From JAXGPP01 sp964436865 (GTDB taxonomy: Bacteria; Planctomycetota; Planctomycetia; Pirellulales; Thermoguttaceae), in assembly GCA_964436865.1 (NCBI GenBank), contig CAYTFK010000005.1:1-64000 (forward strand): a stretch of 64,000 nt of DNA. The letters are read 5' to 3'. The position numbers and the translations under genes were made by a program. The notes beneath the pieces are model-generated. The model made no database searches. It was not told where the DNA came from and was given only the letters and a program-made list of their open reading frames with translations. Below, piece by piece: positions 17,729 through 28,328 of the stretch; within the stretch, counting starts at the first letter, position 1; every line of letters starts with the position of its first letter.

Positions 17729-18577
17729 ATGAAAGACATATTGCTGTGCACGATCGGAGACGACCGTTTCCTGCGGGGCTGCGAAGTGCTGCTGTACTCG
17801 ATGCAGCGGAACGTTCCTGATTTGCAGGATTACCCGTTGAAAATCTACTACGACGAGAAGATCTCGTCGTTCTCGCGTGCCAGCCGCGAGCGGTTGCGGC
17901 AAATCACGCCGCACATTGAGTTCGAGGAAGTGAACTGCGAGGTCTACCGCCAGGTCAAGATTCAGGTAGAGAGCCACCGGCCGTCCTATCTGACACTGGA
18001 GATATTCCGGGAAACCCAGTATCGGCAGGTGCTGTTCTTCGACACCGACATGCTCTGCCTCCGCGACTTCACCGACATGTTCACCCTGCCCGAAGATTAC
18101 GATTTCATCGCCTGCGAGGCCGGTCGGGCGCTGGGCGCGGGACGCTGGGCCGAAAAGGAAGGGCGTGCCGAGGGCCGTTGGGCTCGGCGAAAGTGGTTCG
18201 GGCTGCTCGGCCGCCGCCATGCAAAGATCAATGCCGGCTTCTTTGCCGTCGGGCGGCGGTTCCGCAACCAACGGGTATACGAGGATCTGCTCGATATCGT
18301 GCGCCGGCGCCGCAACGCCCTGTCGCTCGACCAATGGGTGATCAATTCCTATTTCGGCGCACGGAAGACGCTGCTCTACTTCCTGCCGAACGAGTACAAC
18401 TGGCGGGCGCTCGACCAGTTCGACGAAGCGGCCAGCCAGCGAGTCAGGCTGCTGCACTACACGGGCTTTACGCATCGGTCAAAGCCTTGGGACACTGATG
18501 CGCCCCAGGATCTCCTGGCCTATCGAGTCTGGAACCAATACGCGGAGGAACTTCACCGCCAGCGGGCGGCGGCGTAG
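17729..18577 (+). CDS. Glycosyltransferase family 8-like protein
   Basis: The protein has about 282 residues. It begins ILLCTIGDDRFLRGCEVLLYSM and has a DxD metal/nucleotide-sugar motif in VLFFDTDMLCLRDF near residue 110. It later has KINAGFFAVG and a C-terminal HYTGFTHRSKPW, the order found in GT8 (glycogenin/LgtC-like) retaining transferases. ATG 17729 was chosen; GTG 17714 is in frame. It is followed by a second glycosyltransferase 49 bases downstream, so surface glycan synthesis is likely. Confidence 0.78.
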   Translation: MKDILLCTIGDDRFLRGCEVLLYSMQRNVPDLQDYPLKIYYDEKISSFSRASRERLRQITPHIEFEEVNCEVYRQVKIQVESHRPSYLTLEIFRETQYRQVLFFDTDMLCLRDFTDMFTLPEDYDFIACEAGRALGAGRWAEKEGRAEGRWARRKWFGLLGRRHAKINAGFFAVGRRFRNQRVYEDLLDIVRRRRNALSLDQWVINSYFGARKTLLYFLPNEYNWRALDQFDEAASQRVRLLHYTGFTHRSKPWDTDAPQDLLAYRVWNQYAEELHRQRAAA

Positions 18578-18626
18578 CCGCCTGTTGTGCCGCATTTACC
18601 GAGCGCCGCAGCCTCAAAGGCCGACT

Positions 18627-19466
18627 ATGTTCGTCTCCGTCATCATCAGCACTTATAACGCCCCGGCCTGGCTGGAGAAGGTCATCTGGGGCTATGCCGT
18701 GCAGAGCTTTCGCGGCTTTGAGCTTGTGGTGGCCGACGATGGCTCCACCCAGGAGACGGCGCTATTGATCGGGCGGTTGCGCCGGCAGACCGGCCTCGAC
18801 ATTCGCCATGTCTGGCACGAGGATCGCGGCTTCCGCAAATGCACGATCCTCAATCGGGCCACCGAAGCCGCCAAGGGGGACTATCTGCTGTTTACCGACG
18901 GCGACTGCATTCCGCGCTGGGATTTCATCGAACAGCACGTAGCGCACGCGGAACCCGGCTGCCTGCTCTCCGGTGGTTGCGTGAGGCTGCCGTTGGCGTT
19001 GAGCCAGCGGATTACGCCAGACGATGTGGTTCAGGGCCGCGCGACCGATCCGCGGTGGCTGGTGGCCCACGGGTTGGGATGGAACAAACGGCTGCGGATG
19101 CTCACGTGCGGTCCTCGCGCGGCCCGGATTCTTGACGCGGTGACCACGACCCGGGCCACGTGGAACGGTTGCAACGCTTCCACCTGGAAGGAGCACATCC
19201 TGGCTGTCAACGGTCACGACGAGCGGATGGAATATGGGGGACTCGACCGCGAATTGGGCGAGCGGCTTGTCAATGCGGGCCTGCGCACCAGACAGGTCCG
19301 CCATCGCGCCGTGTGCATTCATCTTGACCATTCGCGGAGCTACGCCAGTGCAGCGGTCCTGGAACGCAATCGGGCAATCCGCCGCGAGACCCGCCGCACG
19401 CATGCCGTCTGGACGCCTTACGGAATCCAGCAGGCCACGCCGCAGATCGTTCGCCGCGCTGCCTGA
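18627..19466 (+). CDS. Glycosyltransferase family 2 protein
   Basis: The protein has 279 residues with a GT-A fold: FVSVIISTYNAPAWLEKV at the start, then VVADDGSTQET, and the DxD-like LLFTDGDCIPRWDF near residue 90. The C-terminal half resembles galactosyltransferase-type GT2 proteins (NGHDERMEYGGLDRELGERL). It probably acts with the upstream GT8 enzyme on a lipopolysaccharide or capsule sugar chain; donor and acceptor are unknown. Confidence 0.85.
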   Translation: MFVSVIISTYNAPAWLEKVIWGYAVQSFRGFELVVADDGSTQETALLIGRLRRQTGLDIRHVWHEDRGFRKCTILNRATEAAKGDYLLFTDGDCIPRWDFIEQHVAHAEPGCLLSGGCVRLPLALSQRITPDDVVQGRATDPRWLVAHGLGWNKRLRMLTCGPRAARILDAVTTTRATWNGCNASTWKEHILAVNGHDERMEYGGLDRELGERLVNAGLRTRQVRHRAVCIHLDHSRSYASAAVLERNRAIRRETRRTHAVWTPYGIQQATPQIVRRAA

Positions 19467-19814
19467 GATTCGGGGTGGCGTGTCTCGTTGATGCCCCGGT
19501 GGGCTTGGCCATCGGTGGCGGAATCCGATTGGAAACCGGCGCCGATTTCGGCTGGCGTCTCAGAAGTGTCTGCCCGGCACCTCTCCGAGACTGCCGGAAA
19601 AAATTCCTTCGGGAAGCCTTTCTGGGCCCGATCCAGGGCTAAATTCGCAAACTGTTTTATTACAACGGTTTGCGCGCCGACGCTGAAGCGATCGCTAGCG
19701 GTGGCGGAATTGCTAGCTTTCCGTAAGATGAGTGTGAGCAATGTGTTCGGGAAGCGTGATCAGGCTTCATTGACCCAGCTTCTGAAACGGCTACACTTAC
19801 TCGTCGATTGCCCG

Positions 19815-19849
19815 TATGTTGTATTTGCGCCTATGACGAATACAACATA
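19815..19849. repeat. Perfect 11-bp inverted repeat with 13-bp spacer, candidate operator
   Basis: TATGTTGTATT (19815-19825) and AATACAACATA (19839-19849) are exact reverse complements in an AT-rich patch. The repeat lies about 100 bases upstream of the nrdJ -35. It does not match the NrdR box consensus as I know it. Confidence 0.5.
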
Positions 19850-19952
19850 TAGGTAGATTCAGCGACATCAACGCCCCGTCTCCGTGGGGGGAAGCTCCGC
19901 AGTAGGGATGCTGTAAACCCCGGCTTTTTTCTTAAGCCGGCCCCGTGATGCG

Positions 19953-19981
19953 CTGACAGGAATTGTGTACTTCTGTATACT
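19953..19981 (+). promoter_or_regulatory. Probable sigma-70 promoter of nrdJ
   Basis: CTGACA (19953-19958) and TATACT (19976-19981) are spaced by 17 bases, each with 5 of 6 consensus bases. This gives a leader of about 35 bases before the ATG at 20023. Confidence 0.65.
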
Positions 19982-20022
19982 TATTGGTAGGAAGCCGTAG
20001 GGTCCTTTGGAAGGAGTTTGCG

Positions 20023-23000
20023 ATGGAATATCCTGATGCTCGGAAGACGACGGCCACCGTGGCCGACAAACCCGTTGTTGCCGCACGACGTTCCGAGGAA
20101 GGGGCAGTCCACGGGCTGCGAATCGAGAGCGTTTTTTGCCCGGCCGACGTCGCCAGCCCGTTCGACACGGTGGCCTGGGAATTGCGCCGCGCCACCATCA
20201 AGGCCGAAGGAGGTGAGGCGGTATTCGAGCAGAGCGAGTGCGAGATTCCCGTCACCTGGAGCCAGTTGGCCACGAACGTCGTGGTGAGCAAGTACTTCTA
20301 CGGGGAACTGGGAACTTCGGAACGCGAGACCAGCGTCCGCCAACTGGTCCATCGAGTGGCGCGCACCATTGCCGACTGGGGCGTTGAGGATGGCTACTTC
20401 GCCTCGAGCGACGATGGCGAGCGGTTTTACCGCGAACTCGCCTGGTTGTGCCTGCACCAGCACGCCTCGTTCAACTCGCCGGTGTGGTTCAATGTCGGCT
20501 TGCACCACCAGTATGGAGTCCGGGGGGCGGCGTGCAACTGGCACTGGAACGCCGCCACCGGGGAAGTCGATCAGCCGGAGAATCCCTACGAACACCCACA
20601 AGGTTCAGCGTGCTTCATCCAGAGCGTCGACGACACGATGGAAGACATTATGGAACTCGCCCGCAGCGAGGCCATGCTGTTCAAGTTCGGCTCCGGAACG
20701 GGCACCGATCTGTCGACGCTGCGATCGTACCGCGAGAAGCTCTCCGGCGGCGGCAAGCCCTCGGGCCCGCTGTCGTTCATGCGGGTTTACGACCAGATCG
20801 CCGGCGTGGTCCGCAGTGGCGGCAAGACCCGGCGGGCGGCCAAGATGCAGTCGCTCAAGATCTGGCATCCCGACGTGCTGGAGTTCATCGAGTGCAAGCG
20901 GAAGGAGGAGGAGAAAGCGCGAATCCTCCTGGCCAAGGGGTACAACTACGACGACGCCTACGCCTCGGTGCTGTTCCAGAATGCGAATCTCTCGGTCCGC
21001 GTGACCGACGACTTCATGAAGGCCGTCGAAGAGGACAAGCCGTGGAGCACTCACTGGGTGACGGATGCGAAGCGTGAAGGTCCGAGCTACCAGGCCCGCG
21101 AGTTGATGCAGAAGATGGCCGAATCGGCCTGGGCCTGCGGCGATCCGGGCGTGCAGTACGACACGACGATCAACCGCTGGCACACCTGCCCAAACAGCGG
21201 CCGGATCAACGCTTCCAATCCCTGCAGCGAGTACATGTTCCTCGACGACTCAGCCTGCAACCTGGCAAGCATCAACTTGATGAAGTTCCGCCGGGCCGAT
21301 GGCGGCTTCGACAGCGCGCGATTCATCGCGGCGTGCCGGACGGTATTCATCGCCCAGGAGATTCTCGTCGATCGCTGCAGCTATCCCACGAAGCGGATCG
21401 CCGCCAACAGCCACCGTTTCCGCCCGATCGGCCTGGGGTACTCCAACCTCGGCAGCCTGATCATGGCGGCAGGACTGCCCTACGACTCCGACCAGGCCCG
21501 AGGGCTGTGCGGGGCGATCACCGCGCTGGTGCACGGGGCAGCCAACCGGACCAGCGCGGAACTGGCTGCGGTGGTGGGACCGTTTGACGGGTTCGCCGAG
21601 AACCGCGATCCGATGCTCCACGTGATGGAGATGCACTGGCAGAAGGCCGAGGAGCTCGAGTGCTGTCCCGACGAGTTGAAGTCGGCTGCCCGCAAGCTGT
21701 GGGACGAAGTGCTCACCAGCGGCCGCCGGCACGGTTTCCGCAACGCACAGGCGACCGTGCTGGCTCCAACCGGCACGATCTCGTTCATGATGGACTGCGA
21801 CACGACGGGCATTGAACCCGACATTGCGCTGGTGAAGTACAAGCAGCTCGCCGGCGGCGGAATGCTCAAGATCGTCAACCAGACCGTGCCTACCGCTCTG
21901 GCCACGCTCGGCTACAGCCCGGAGGAAGTTGAATCGATCGTCGCTTACATCGAGAAGGAAGACACGATCGAGGGGGCGCCCGACCTGAAGCCGGAGCATC
22001 TGCCGGTCTTCGACTGCGCGTTCCAGGCGGCCAACGGTACGCGGAGCATCCCGTGGCGGGCGCACGTGAAGATGATGGCGGCCGCACAGCCGTTCATCTC
22101 GGGGGCGATCTCGAAGACGGTCAACATGCCCAAGGACAGCACGGTCGAGGACGTTGCCAACGCCTATCGCGAAGGCTGGCGGCTGGGGCTGAAAGCGCTG
22201 GCGGTATACCGCGACGGCTCGAAGGGTGTTCAGGTGCTGTCGACCAAGAGCGGTACGGAGAAGGCCGAGAAGGCGCCGGCGGTGGCCGCCCCTCGCCGCG
22301 AGCGGCTACCCGATACGCGGCAGTCGGTCACGCATAAGTTCAGCATAGCCGGCCACGAAGGTTACATCACCGTCGGCCTCTACCCCGATGGCCGGCCCGG
22401 CGAAGTGTTCATCACCATGGCGAAGGAGGGGAGCACGATCGGCGGCCTCATGGACTGCTTCGGCACCGCGGTGTCGATGAGCCTGCAATATGGCGTGCCG
22501 CTGGACGTGTACGTCAACAAGTTCGCCCATACGCGGTTCGAGCCGATGGGGCACACCAAGAACCCCGATATCCGCCTGGCGAAGAGTATTGTCGATTACA
22601 TCTTCCGCTGGCTGGGCGTTACCTTCCTGCCCGGTTACCGCGAGGCCAACAAGGCTTTGCCCGCCGGCCCCGGAGACCTGGTGAAGACCGATTACGACCC
22701 GGGAGATACGGAGCCAGAGCCCAGGCCCGTCGCCAAGAAGGCCGGCGGGCCGAATGCTGGGCAAGGAACGTCGAACCCGGCGAAGCCGTCGAGCGAGACG
22801 TCGCACGTTGCGGTCCAAGGCCCGCACCACTCGCCCGCCAACGGGGCGACGAATGGGGCCGCCAACGGCAAAGCTGCCACCCGGCATCCGCCCACGGCGA
22901 CCGGCGGCGCTCGAAACCGGCTCGCCGGCGAGTCGGAGACTGTTTCGTTCAGCAATGCGAACGAGCAGTTTGCCACGTTCCAGGAAGATGCGCCCAGTTG

Positions 23001-23082
23001 CGACCGTTGCGGCGCGATCACGGTGCGCAACGGCAACTGCTACCTCTGCTACAACTGCGGCAACAGCATGGGCTGTTCGTAA
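20023..23082 (+). CDS. nrdJ: Adenosylcobalamin-dependent (class II) ribonucleotide reductase
   Basis: The protein has 1019 residues. The start has AAGGAG at 20011-20016. It reduces ribonucleotides to deoxyribonucleotides using an adenosylcobalamin-derived radical. Family landmarks include NPCSEYMFLDDSACNLASIN (about 398-417) and ATVLAPTGTISFMMDCDTTG. A TSCPD domain (about 765-865) and a terminal zinc ribbon (CDRCGAI...CYLCYNCG, last 27 residues) complete the class II NrdJ layout. Between the last two lies a low-complexity Asn/Ala/Gly/Pro-rich linker of about 90 residues. No NrdB-like radical subunit is adjacent, as expected for class II. Confidence 0.95.
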   Translation: MEYPDARKTTATVADKPVVAARRSEEGAVHGLRIESVFCPADVASPFDTVAWELRRATIKAEGGEAVFEQSECEIPVTWSQLATNVVVSKYFYGELGTSERETSVRQLVHRVARTIADWGVEDGYFASSDDGERFYRELAWLCLHQHASFNSPVWFNVGLHHQYGVRGAACNWHWNAATGEVDQPENPYEHPQGSACFIQSVDDTMEDIMELARSEAMLFKFGSGTGTDLSTLRSYREKLSGGGKPSGPLSFMRVYDQIAGVVRSGGKTRRAAKMQSLKIWHPDVLEFIECKRKEEEKARILLAKGYNYDDAYASVLFQNANLSVRVTDDFMKAVEEDKPWSTHWVTDAKREGPSYQARELMQKMAESAWACGDPGVQYDTTINRWHTCPNSGRINASNPCSEYMFLDDSACNLASINLMKFRRADGGFDSARFIAACRTVFIAQEILVDRCSYPTKRIAANSHRFRPIGLGYSNLGSLIMAAGLPYDSDQARGLCGAITALVHGAANRTSAELAAVVGPFDGFAENRDPMLHVMEMHWQKAEELECCPDELKSAARKLWDEVLTSGRRHGFRNAQATVLAPTGTISFMMDCDTTGIEPDIALVKYKQLAGGGMLKIVNQTVPTALATLGYSPEEVESIVAYIEKEDTIEGAPDLKPEHLPVFDCAFQAANGTRSIPWRAHVKMMAAAQPFISGAISKTVNMPKDSTVEDVANAYREGWRLGLKALAVYRDGSKGVQVLSTKSGTEKAEKAPAVAAPRRERLPDTRQSVTHKFSIAGHEGYITVGLYPDGRPGEVFITMAKEGSTIGGLMDCFGTAVSMSLQYGVPLDVYVNKFAHTRFEPMGHTKNPDIRLAKSIVDYIFRWLGVTFLPGYREANKALPAGPGDLVKTDYDPGDTEPEPRPVAKKAGGPNAGQGTSNPAKPSSETSHVAVQGPHHSPANGATNGAANGKAATRHPPTATGGARNRLAGESETVSFSNANEQFATFQEDAPSCDRCGAITVRNGNCYLCYNCGNSMGCS

Positions 23083-23228
23083 TTCACGCCAAATCGGCCT
23101 GGGGCGCGGGTTCGGCGCGCCCCAGGCTCGCATATGACTTGGCTGCCGCCGACCAAGCGCTCGCGTTGCCAGCGGATCTTGGTATAGACTTGGGTAGTCT
23201 CATCCAGCGAAGCGCATTCGAAGCCACC

Positions 23229-24332
23229 ATGGAAACGCCCATCGATGCCTGGCACATGCAGCGGGCCCTCGAATTGGCCGCCCTGGGCGAAGGGTGCGTG
23301 GAGCCCAACCCCATGGTGGGCTGCGTGATCGCCGCCGGCGCGGAGATCATCGGCGAGGGCTGGCATCGCCGCTTCGGTGGTCCACACGCCGAGATCGAGG
23401 CTCTGCGGATCGCGGGCTCTCGCGCCCGTGGCGCCACGATGTACGTGACGCTCGAACCGTGCTGCCACTATGGGAAGACGCCACCGTGCAGCCGCGCGGT
23501 CGTCGAAGCGGGGCTGGGCCGCGTGGTGATCGCCCAGCGCGATCCGTTTCCTCGCGTCGCCGGCGGCGGGATCGCCGAACTCGAAGCGGCCGGGGTGCCT
23601 GTCACCGTCGGCCTGCTGGAAGCGGAGGCCCGTCGGCTCAATGCACCGTATCTGAAGCTCATCGGAACGGGCCGACCGTGGGTGATCGCCAAGTGGGCGA
23701 TGACGCTTGACGGGAAGATTGCCACGCGGACCGGGTCGAGCCAGTGGATTTCTTCGGAACCGTCGCGGACGATCGTACACGCGCTCCGTGGACGGGTCGA
23801 CGCGATCCTCGTCGGCCGAGGGACGGTCGAAGCCGACGATCCGATGCTCACCGCTCGGCCAGCGGGACCGCGGACCGCGGTGCGCGTCGTGGTCGACTCC
23901 TCGGCGGCGATTTCGTCCGGCTGCCGTCTCGTCGCGACGGCCCGCGAGGTGCCGGTGCTCGTGGCCGTCGGACCGGAGGCCGATCCCGCCCGGTGCCGCC
24001 GTCTGGAGCGGTCGGGTTGCGAGGTGCTGGCCTGCCGGAGTGGCGACCATGCCGCCCGCCTGGAAGAACTGCTTGACGAGCTTGGGCGGCGTCGCTTGAC
24101 GAACATGCTGGTGGAAGGTGGTGCGCGGCTTCTGGGCTCGCTGCTGGCCGGGCGCGCGATTGACGAGGTCCACGCGTTCATCGCACCCAAGCTGGTCGGA
24201 GGTCAGGACGCGCCCGGGCCGATCGCCGGGCAGGGGGTGGCCGAGATCGCCCAGGCCCTCGAGCTTGAAGCACCCGAGTGGCGTCAAAGCGGACCCGACC
24301 TCTATCTCCGCGCGCACGTGGCCCGAAAGTAG
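23229..24332 (+). CDS. ribD: Bifunctional riboflavin biosynthesis deaminase/reductase
   Basis: The protein has 367 residues. The N-terminal cytidine-deaminase-type domain has the zinc site HAEIEAL and PCCHYGKTPPC. The C-terminal reductase domain begins near PWVIAKWAMTLDGKIAT and carries MLVEGGARLLGSLL. It deaminates and then reduces the pyrimidine intermediate of riboflavin synthesis. ATG 23229 was chosen because the longer upstream frame runs into nrdJ. It ends convergent to panB. Confidence 0.93.
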   Translation: METPIDAWHMQRALELAALGEGCVEPNPMVGCVIAAGAEIIGEGWHRRFGGPHAEIEALRIAGSRARGATMYVTLEPCCHYGKTPPCSRAVVEAGLGRVVIAQRDPFPRVAGGGIAELEAAGVPVTVGLLEAEARRLNAPYLKLIGTGRPWVIAKWAMTLDGKIATRTGSSQWISSEPSRTIVHALRGRVDAILVGRGTVEADDPMLTARPAGPRTAVRVVVDSSAAISSGCRLVATAREVPVLVAVGPEADPARCRRLERSGCEVLACRSGDHAARLEELLDELGRRRLTNMLVEGGARLLGSLLAGRAIDEVHAFIAPKLVGGQDAPGPIAGQGVAEIAQALELEAPEWRQSGPDLYLRAHVARK

Positions 24333-24409
24333 GCCCTCCACTCCGTCGGCAGGTGCACGCGTCGCGTCGGGCGGCGTCGGGTGCCCGTAAGGACTGCGGG
24401 CCTACTCCG

Positions 24410-25210
24410 CTATTTGAACGCCTGATCGTCGGTAGGAAACCGCCCCTCGCGGACTTCGTCCCGGTACCGAGCCACCGCCTCCGACACCTGGCTGCCTAAG
24501 TCGGCATAACACTTGACGTGCCGCGGTAGATGGCCCTGGGTGAGGCCAAGGAGGTCGTGGAGAACAAGCACCTGGCCGTCACAGCCGCGCCCCGCACCGA
24601 TTCCGATGGTCGGAATCCGGACCGCAGCGGTAATCTCGACGGCGATCGGGGCGGGGATGCACTCGAGCACCACGGCAAAAGCCCCGGCCCGCTCGAGGGC
24701 CAGCGCGTCGGCCAGCAGTCGTTCCCGGTCGCGTTGGACGGTGTAGCCGCCCATGGCGTGCACACTCTGCGGCCGCAACCCGCAATGTCCCATCACCGGC
24801 ACACCGCCGGCGACCAGGGCGGCAACGACCTCCGACTGCTCAACACCTCCCTCCAGCTTCACCGCCTGACAACGGGTTTCCTTGAGCACTCGGGCTGCCG
24901 CCTCGACGGCCCGGGTGACGCCGAGAAGTTGGTAAGGAAAGGGAAGGTCGACGATCACCAGCGCGTGTTCAACCGCCCGGCCAACCATCTCGGCGTGATA
25001 GATCATCTGATCGAGCGTCACGGGGAGCGTATTGGCGTGGCCCTGGACCACCATCCCGAGGCTGTCGCCCACCAGGATGCCGTCCACGCCGGCGGCGTCG
25101 ACCATCCGGGCGAAGGCGAAGTCGTAGGCCGTCACCATGGCGATCTTACGCCCTTCCCCTTTCAGGGCCGCAAACCTGGGAACCGTCACCGCACCTTCAT
25201 CAGCCGCCAT
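24410..25210 (-). CDS. panB: 3-methyl-2-oxobutanoate hydroxymethyltransferase
   Basis: The protein has 266 residues, the normal PanB length. It makes ketopantoate from ketoisovalerate and methylenetetrahydrofolate, the first step of pantothenate synthesis. Conserved stretches include ILVGDSLGMVVQGHANTLPV (metal-binding Asp), VDLPFPYQ, KLEGG, GHCGLRPQSVHAMGGY and TIGIGAGRGCDGQVLVLHD. It stands alone; no panC or panD is nearby. Confidence 0.95.
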   Translation of the reverse strand: MAADEGAVTVPRFAALKGEGRKIAMVTAYDFAFARMVDAAGVDGILVGDSLGMVVQGHANTLPVTLDQMIYHAEMVGRAVEHALVIVDLPFPYQLLGVTRAVEAAARVLKETRCQAVKLEGGVEQSEVVAALVAGGVPVMGHCGLRPQSVHAMGGYTVQRDRERLLADALALERAGAFAVVLECIPAPIAVEITAAVRIPTIGIGAGRGCDGQVLVLHDLLGLTQGHLPRHVKCYADLGSQVSEAVARYRDEVREGRFPTDDQAFK

Positions 25211-25424
25211 GTCTACTCATCTCGTGAATCCTGGAACCGAATCGCTAACAGCCATTCTAGATTAGCCGGGGGGCCGCATCCAAGCTGCCTCCGGCGGGAC
25301 ACGCCCAAAGCAATAGAGCCGTTCCATTACTGCATTACGAGGCGGCAGGTCTGGCTGGCTGCTGTCCAACCTCCGGCCGCTCGACTATGCTTACTCGGGG
25401 GCGGACACACGACGAGGTGCTGCC

Positions 25425-26309
25425 ATGGTCAGGTTGCTTATGCGGGTCGGCTTGGCGGGTCCGTTGGGCCTGCTGCTCCTATCGACACCAATTTCTGCCT
25501 GGGCTCAATACGGCGGGCGATCCGGCGGGAGAGTGCCCGAAGGGCCGCGCGTCGATGTAGCCGGCACGATCGAGGGGCTTGTGCAGGGGGGCGGGATCGT
25601 GGTCATGGGAACCAATCGGCTGGTGTGGCGGCTGCAGATCACTCCCGAGACGAATGTTCATGTCAACGGCAAGGCGGCGAAGGCGTTCCTCCGACCGGGG
25701 CAGTTCGTGTCATTTCGTGCGACGGTTGATCGCCGTCGGGGCACAGTCGAGGAAAAAGTGGCGAGAATGACCATTTTTACGCCGACTCAACAGACGGAAC
25801 TGGGATTGGCACTCGACCCAGTAGAGGGAGCGGGCGGCCAGGAGGCCGGTGCTCAACCGCTCGTGAACCTCATGATCCGTGGCCGGGTGACGGGCATCAA
25901 GGACGGTCATTTGGTGGTTAACGTGCCTAACCGATTCTTCAAACCCGTCATGGAGGTGCCGGTGGCCGAGGATCTCGACTTGAACATCGACCTGGCGGGA
26001 GCGAATTTTGTCAGCCTGGCCAGTCAGGGCGATGGAATTCAGGCTAGCGGTCAACTCGTAGGACCGCAAGCGATGCGCGTCCAGAATGCCACGGTGACGC
26101 TCACCAATGTACTGGGGACGGCGACCGAGGCGGCCGAGAAAACCAAGCCCAGCCGGCAGAAGAAGCCGCCGCGTCGAGCCACGAAGGACGCGGCTGAAGA
26201 CCAAGATTCCGAAGCGGCTGACGCGGCCGCGGATCCGCCGGACGACGCGAAGCCAGCCAAGAAGGGCAAGCCGGCGAAGCACCCTGAAGGCGGTGCCGAC
26301 GCGACCTGA
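25425..26309 (+). CDS. Secreted protein of unknown function with charged C-terminal tail
   Basis: The protein has 294 residues. It has a signal peptide ending at AWAQ. The mature part has an internal duplication: VDVAGTIEGLVQGGGIVV and later IRGRVTGIKDGHLVVNVP, each followed by an OB-like beta segment. The last 70 residues are rich in Lys, Ala, Asp and Pro (KKPPRRATKDAAEDQD) and probably disordered. The family was not recognised. It precedes gap on the same strand, but gap has its own promoter. Confidence 0.65.
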   Translation: MVRLLMRVGLAGPLGLLLLSTPISAWAQYGGRSGGRVPEGPRVDVAGTIEGLVQGGGIVVMGTNRLVWRLQITPETNVHVNGKAAKAFLRPGQFVSFRATVDRRRGTVEEKVARMTIFTPTQQTELGLALDPVEGAGGQEAGAQPLVNLMIRGRVTGIKDGHLVVNVPNRFFKPVMEVPVAEDLDLNIDLAGANFVSLASQGDGIQASGQLVGPQAMRVQNATVTLTNVLGTATEAAEKTKPSRQKKPPRRATKDAAEDQDSEAADAAADPPDDAKPAKKGKPAKHPEGGADAT

Positions 26310-26402
26310 GCAGGGCTCTCCCACAATCGGGACGCGACCGCCACGGGTGTGACGGCGGACCGGGGTACCGCCGGAGCAGCCACTGTCTGGGGGTACTGGT
26401 GG

Positions 26403-27543
<1,141 letters not shown>

Positions 27544-27583
27544 GCCCGGCCGGAGAATGTCGGCTGGACGAGTGACAATCTCG

Positions 27584-27626
27584 GAAGCACGAAGCCTCCG
27601 TCACTGGGGCTTCGTGCTTCTGTTTT
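27584..27626 (+). terminator. Rho-independent terminator of gap
   Basis: A perfect 13-bp stem (GAAGCACGAAGCC at 27584-27596 with GGCTTCGTGCTTC at 27608-27620) is followed by TGTTTT. Confidence 0.85.
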
Positions 27627-27665
27627 ATGGACTTCCTTCGCCATTCGGCCTTCATTATCCGGCGG

Positions 27666-28154
27666 TCACTCCCCGAGCATCTTTGCGGTAACAAGCCACC
27701 GCAGGATGCCCGCGCCGCGACGAGGCAGATCCTCAAAGTCAATCGCCGCGCTGGCGCCCTTGGAGAAATCAATCAGTCCGCCGCCGATCAGTGCGGCAGT
27801 CAGATCGCTTACATCGGGCGCGTGGCCCACCCAGGCCACTTCGCTGTAGCTCGCCGATTGGCCCGCCATCCAGGCCAGCAGTCCATCGAGATCACTGCCG
27901 GGGGCAAGCTCTTCGCGATTCACCAGAAGAGACTCGCGGGTGAGTCCGTCCCGCAGCAACTCGGCGGTCTGGCGGCACCGCACAAGCGGACTGGTGACGA
28001 TCAACTGCGGGGCGAAGCCGCGGCGATCAAGGGCTTTGGCCACACGGCTGAAACGCTTCCGGCCCTCGGCGGTCAGCGGGCGCTGGCGGTCGTCGGGCCA
28101 GCGGTCTTCATCTTGCTCCTCGGCCCAGGCGTGGCGGACGATGTACAGCTTCAT
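27666..28154 (-). CDS. sixA: Histidine phosphatase family protein, SixA-like
   Basis: The protein has 162 residues. It starts MKLYIVRHAWAE, the RH phosphohistidine site of the branch-1 histidine phosphatase superfamily. It continues with LTAEGRKR, SPLVRCRQTAE and the second catalytic His in WVGHAPDVSDL. The short length and this spacing match SixA, which removes phosphate from phosphohistidine in phosphorelay or phosphotransferase proteins. ATG 28154 was preferred to an upstream ATG because the motif must be at the N-terminus. Confidence 0.82.
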   Translation of the reverse strand: MKLYIVRHAWAEEQDEDRWPDDRQRPLTAEGRKRFSRVAKALDRRGFAPQLIVTSPLVRCRQTAELLRDGLTRESLLVNREELAPGSDLDGLLAWMAGQSASYSEVAWVGHAPDVSDLTAALIGGGLIDFSKGASAAIDFEDLPRRGAGILRWLVTAKMLGE

Positions 28155-28246
28155 GTTAGGGCTCCGGGTGGATGTGGTTCGACGGTTCATTCTTCCGCCG
28201 ATGGCCCATCCGGACAATCGGCAACGGGGGCGTTGCACCACACTGC

Positions 28247-28275
28247 GTGACTCTGGCCGGGCGGCTGGGTATACT
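28247..28275 (+). promoter_or_regulatory. Probable promoter of the exported oxidoreductase gene
   Basis: GTGACT (28247-28252) and TATACT (28270-28275) are 17 bases apart. The ATG at 28329 is 53 bases downstream. Confidence 0.5.
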
Positions 28276-28328
28276 CGGACAGAGTCTTACTGACCGATGC
28301 TGACCGAAGCCTCGCTGGGAGTCTTGCC

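Larger units (their letters stand above)
19467..20022. other. Intergenic region upstream of nrdJ
   Basis: These 556 bases have no credible gene; a 122-codon open frame at 19488 has atypical composition. They hold the inverted repeat at 19815, a hairpin at 19920-19940 (CCGGCTT/AAGCCGG) and the nrdJ promoter. Confidence 0.55.

Noticed and set aside
19488..19856. 122-codon open frame before nrdJ
   Set aside because: It crosses the inverted repeat and has no recognisable features.
19467..20022. Cobalamin riboswitch in front of nrdJ
   Set aside because: The B12 box and core motifs are absent; only the riboswitch at 59183 has them.
24329..24406. GTAGGCCC/GGGCCTAC inverted repeat between ribD and panB
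   Set aside because: The arms are far apart (60 bases) with no T tract, so a terminator is not supported.
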